Below are positions 37,610 through 37,914 of a stretch of DNA of 37,914 bases, piece by piece; the stretch's first letter is position 1; every line of letters starts with the position of its first letter. The stretch is from a virus. The translations under genes were made by a program, and so were the position numbers. The stretch is taken from the IMG/VR virus record IMGVR_UViG_3300010885_026004, positions 1 to 37,914 of that record. One strand, written 5' to 3'. The notes beneath the pieces are model-generated. The model saw nothing but the letters and a program-made list of their open reading frames with translations. It ran no database searches and was not told the origin of the DNA.

Positions 37610-37914
37610 ACACATTACTAAAACTCTCACCCGTTGATTTCTGCGACGCGACCGATGCGTGTAGCGAGGGCCGCGACTACGCCCTGACCCAGCCTACAAT
37701 GGCTGCGGTGTGGGACAACTGCTCACGCGCCGATTGGCTGCTTTGGATTTGCCGGGAGGTGAAAGCTTTTCCGAACGACCGCACGCTGCGGTTGTTTGCG
37801 GTTTGGTGCGCTCGGAATACTCCTATCGTGGATGGCCGCAAAACCGGTGACCTGATTACTGATCCGCGCTCGTTGGCTGCGTTGGAGGTCGCTGAACGGT
37901 ATGCAGTCGGGAAA
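37606..37914 (+). CDS. N-terminal part of Ala-rich-repeat type phage protein (3' end outside window)
   Basis: Strong AAGGAGG and ATGA overlap. The visible 103 residues (MNTLLKLSPVDFCDATDACS, NCSRADWLLWICREVKAFP, RLFAVWCARNTPIVDGRK, RSLAALEVAERYAVGK) are the N-terminal domain of a phage family: 'C......A...Ad.LLWl......D.R.lrlfA.wcar......D.Rs..ALevAEryA.G'. That domain is normally followed by AAAWDAARAAA-type repeats, exactly what the left edge encodes. Direct end-to-end joining is out of frame by base count, so at least some repeat sequence is missing between the edges. Function is unknown. Confidence 0.75.
   Translation, partial: MNTLLKLSPVDFCDATDACSEGRDYALTQPTMAAVWDNCSRADWLLWICREVKAFPNDRTLRLFAVWCARNTPIVDGRKTGDLITDPRSLAALEVAERYAVGK

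Overview
This window looks like most or all of the genome of one tailed double-stranded DNA phage (Caudoviricetes). It is probably podovirus-like, because it has portal, scaffold, SU10-type capsid, connector and tail-hub genes but no visible tape measure, sheath or baseplate genes. The host cannot be read from the sequence. Most late genes have no Shine-Dalgarno sequence, which fits a host that relies little on it, but that is weak evidence. I see no integrase, RNA polymerase or DNA polymerase.

Layout. (a) 1-2840 (+) is a run of small genes joined by ATGA stop/start overlaps, ending with an HNH protein. (b) 26742 down to 2837 (-) is the late operon, in order: small ORF, large terminase carrying an intein, portal, scaffold, major capsid, connectors, fibres and adhesins, a Dps-like protein, a cysteine-hydrolase-like protein, large internal/ejection proteins, two holin candidates and a metallophosphoesterase. 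(c) 26880-27985 (+) holds a glycosyltransferase and a coiled-coil protein. (d) 29318 down to 27903 (-) holds a skewed-composition gene and a possible small terminase. (e) 29482-31417 (+) is accessory: repeated leader/hairpin cassettes, a small HTH protein and the remnant of a cytosine methyltransferase. (f) 34491 down to 31500 (-) holds a fucosyltransferase-like gene and a long repeat and glycine-rich fibre. (g) 34492-35033 is non-coding and rich in inverted repeats. (h) 35034 to the end (+) is the early/replication operon, with a Gp157-type protein and a probable ssDNA-binding protein.

The right edge carries the N-terminus, and the left edge the Ala-rich repeat C-terminus, of what looks like one protein family. 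The simplest reading is a circular or circularly permuted genome whose assembly broke inside that gene, so blocks (h) and (a) would be one early operon.

The most unusual object is in the large terminase. An intein interrupts the Walker A P-loop exactly (25391-26281, - strand). Nested inside it on the opposite strand is a complete HNH homing-endonuclease gene (25489-26181, + strand). The endonuclease is therefore not fused in the intein frame; it is read antisense through it, from its own promoter-like sequence. Second in interest is a non-coding region at 34797-34890 with a 15-bp long-range stem that competes with an intrinsic terminator hairpin, upstream of the glycosyltransferase/fibre pair.
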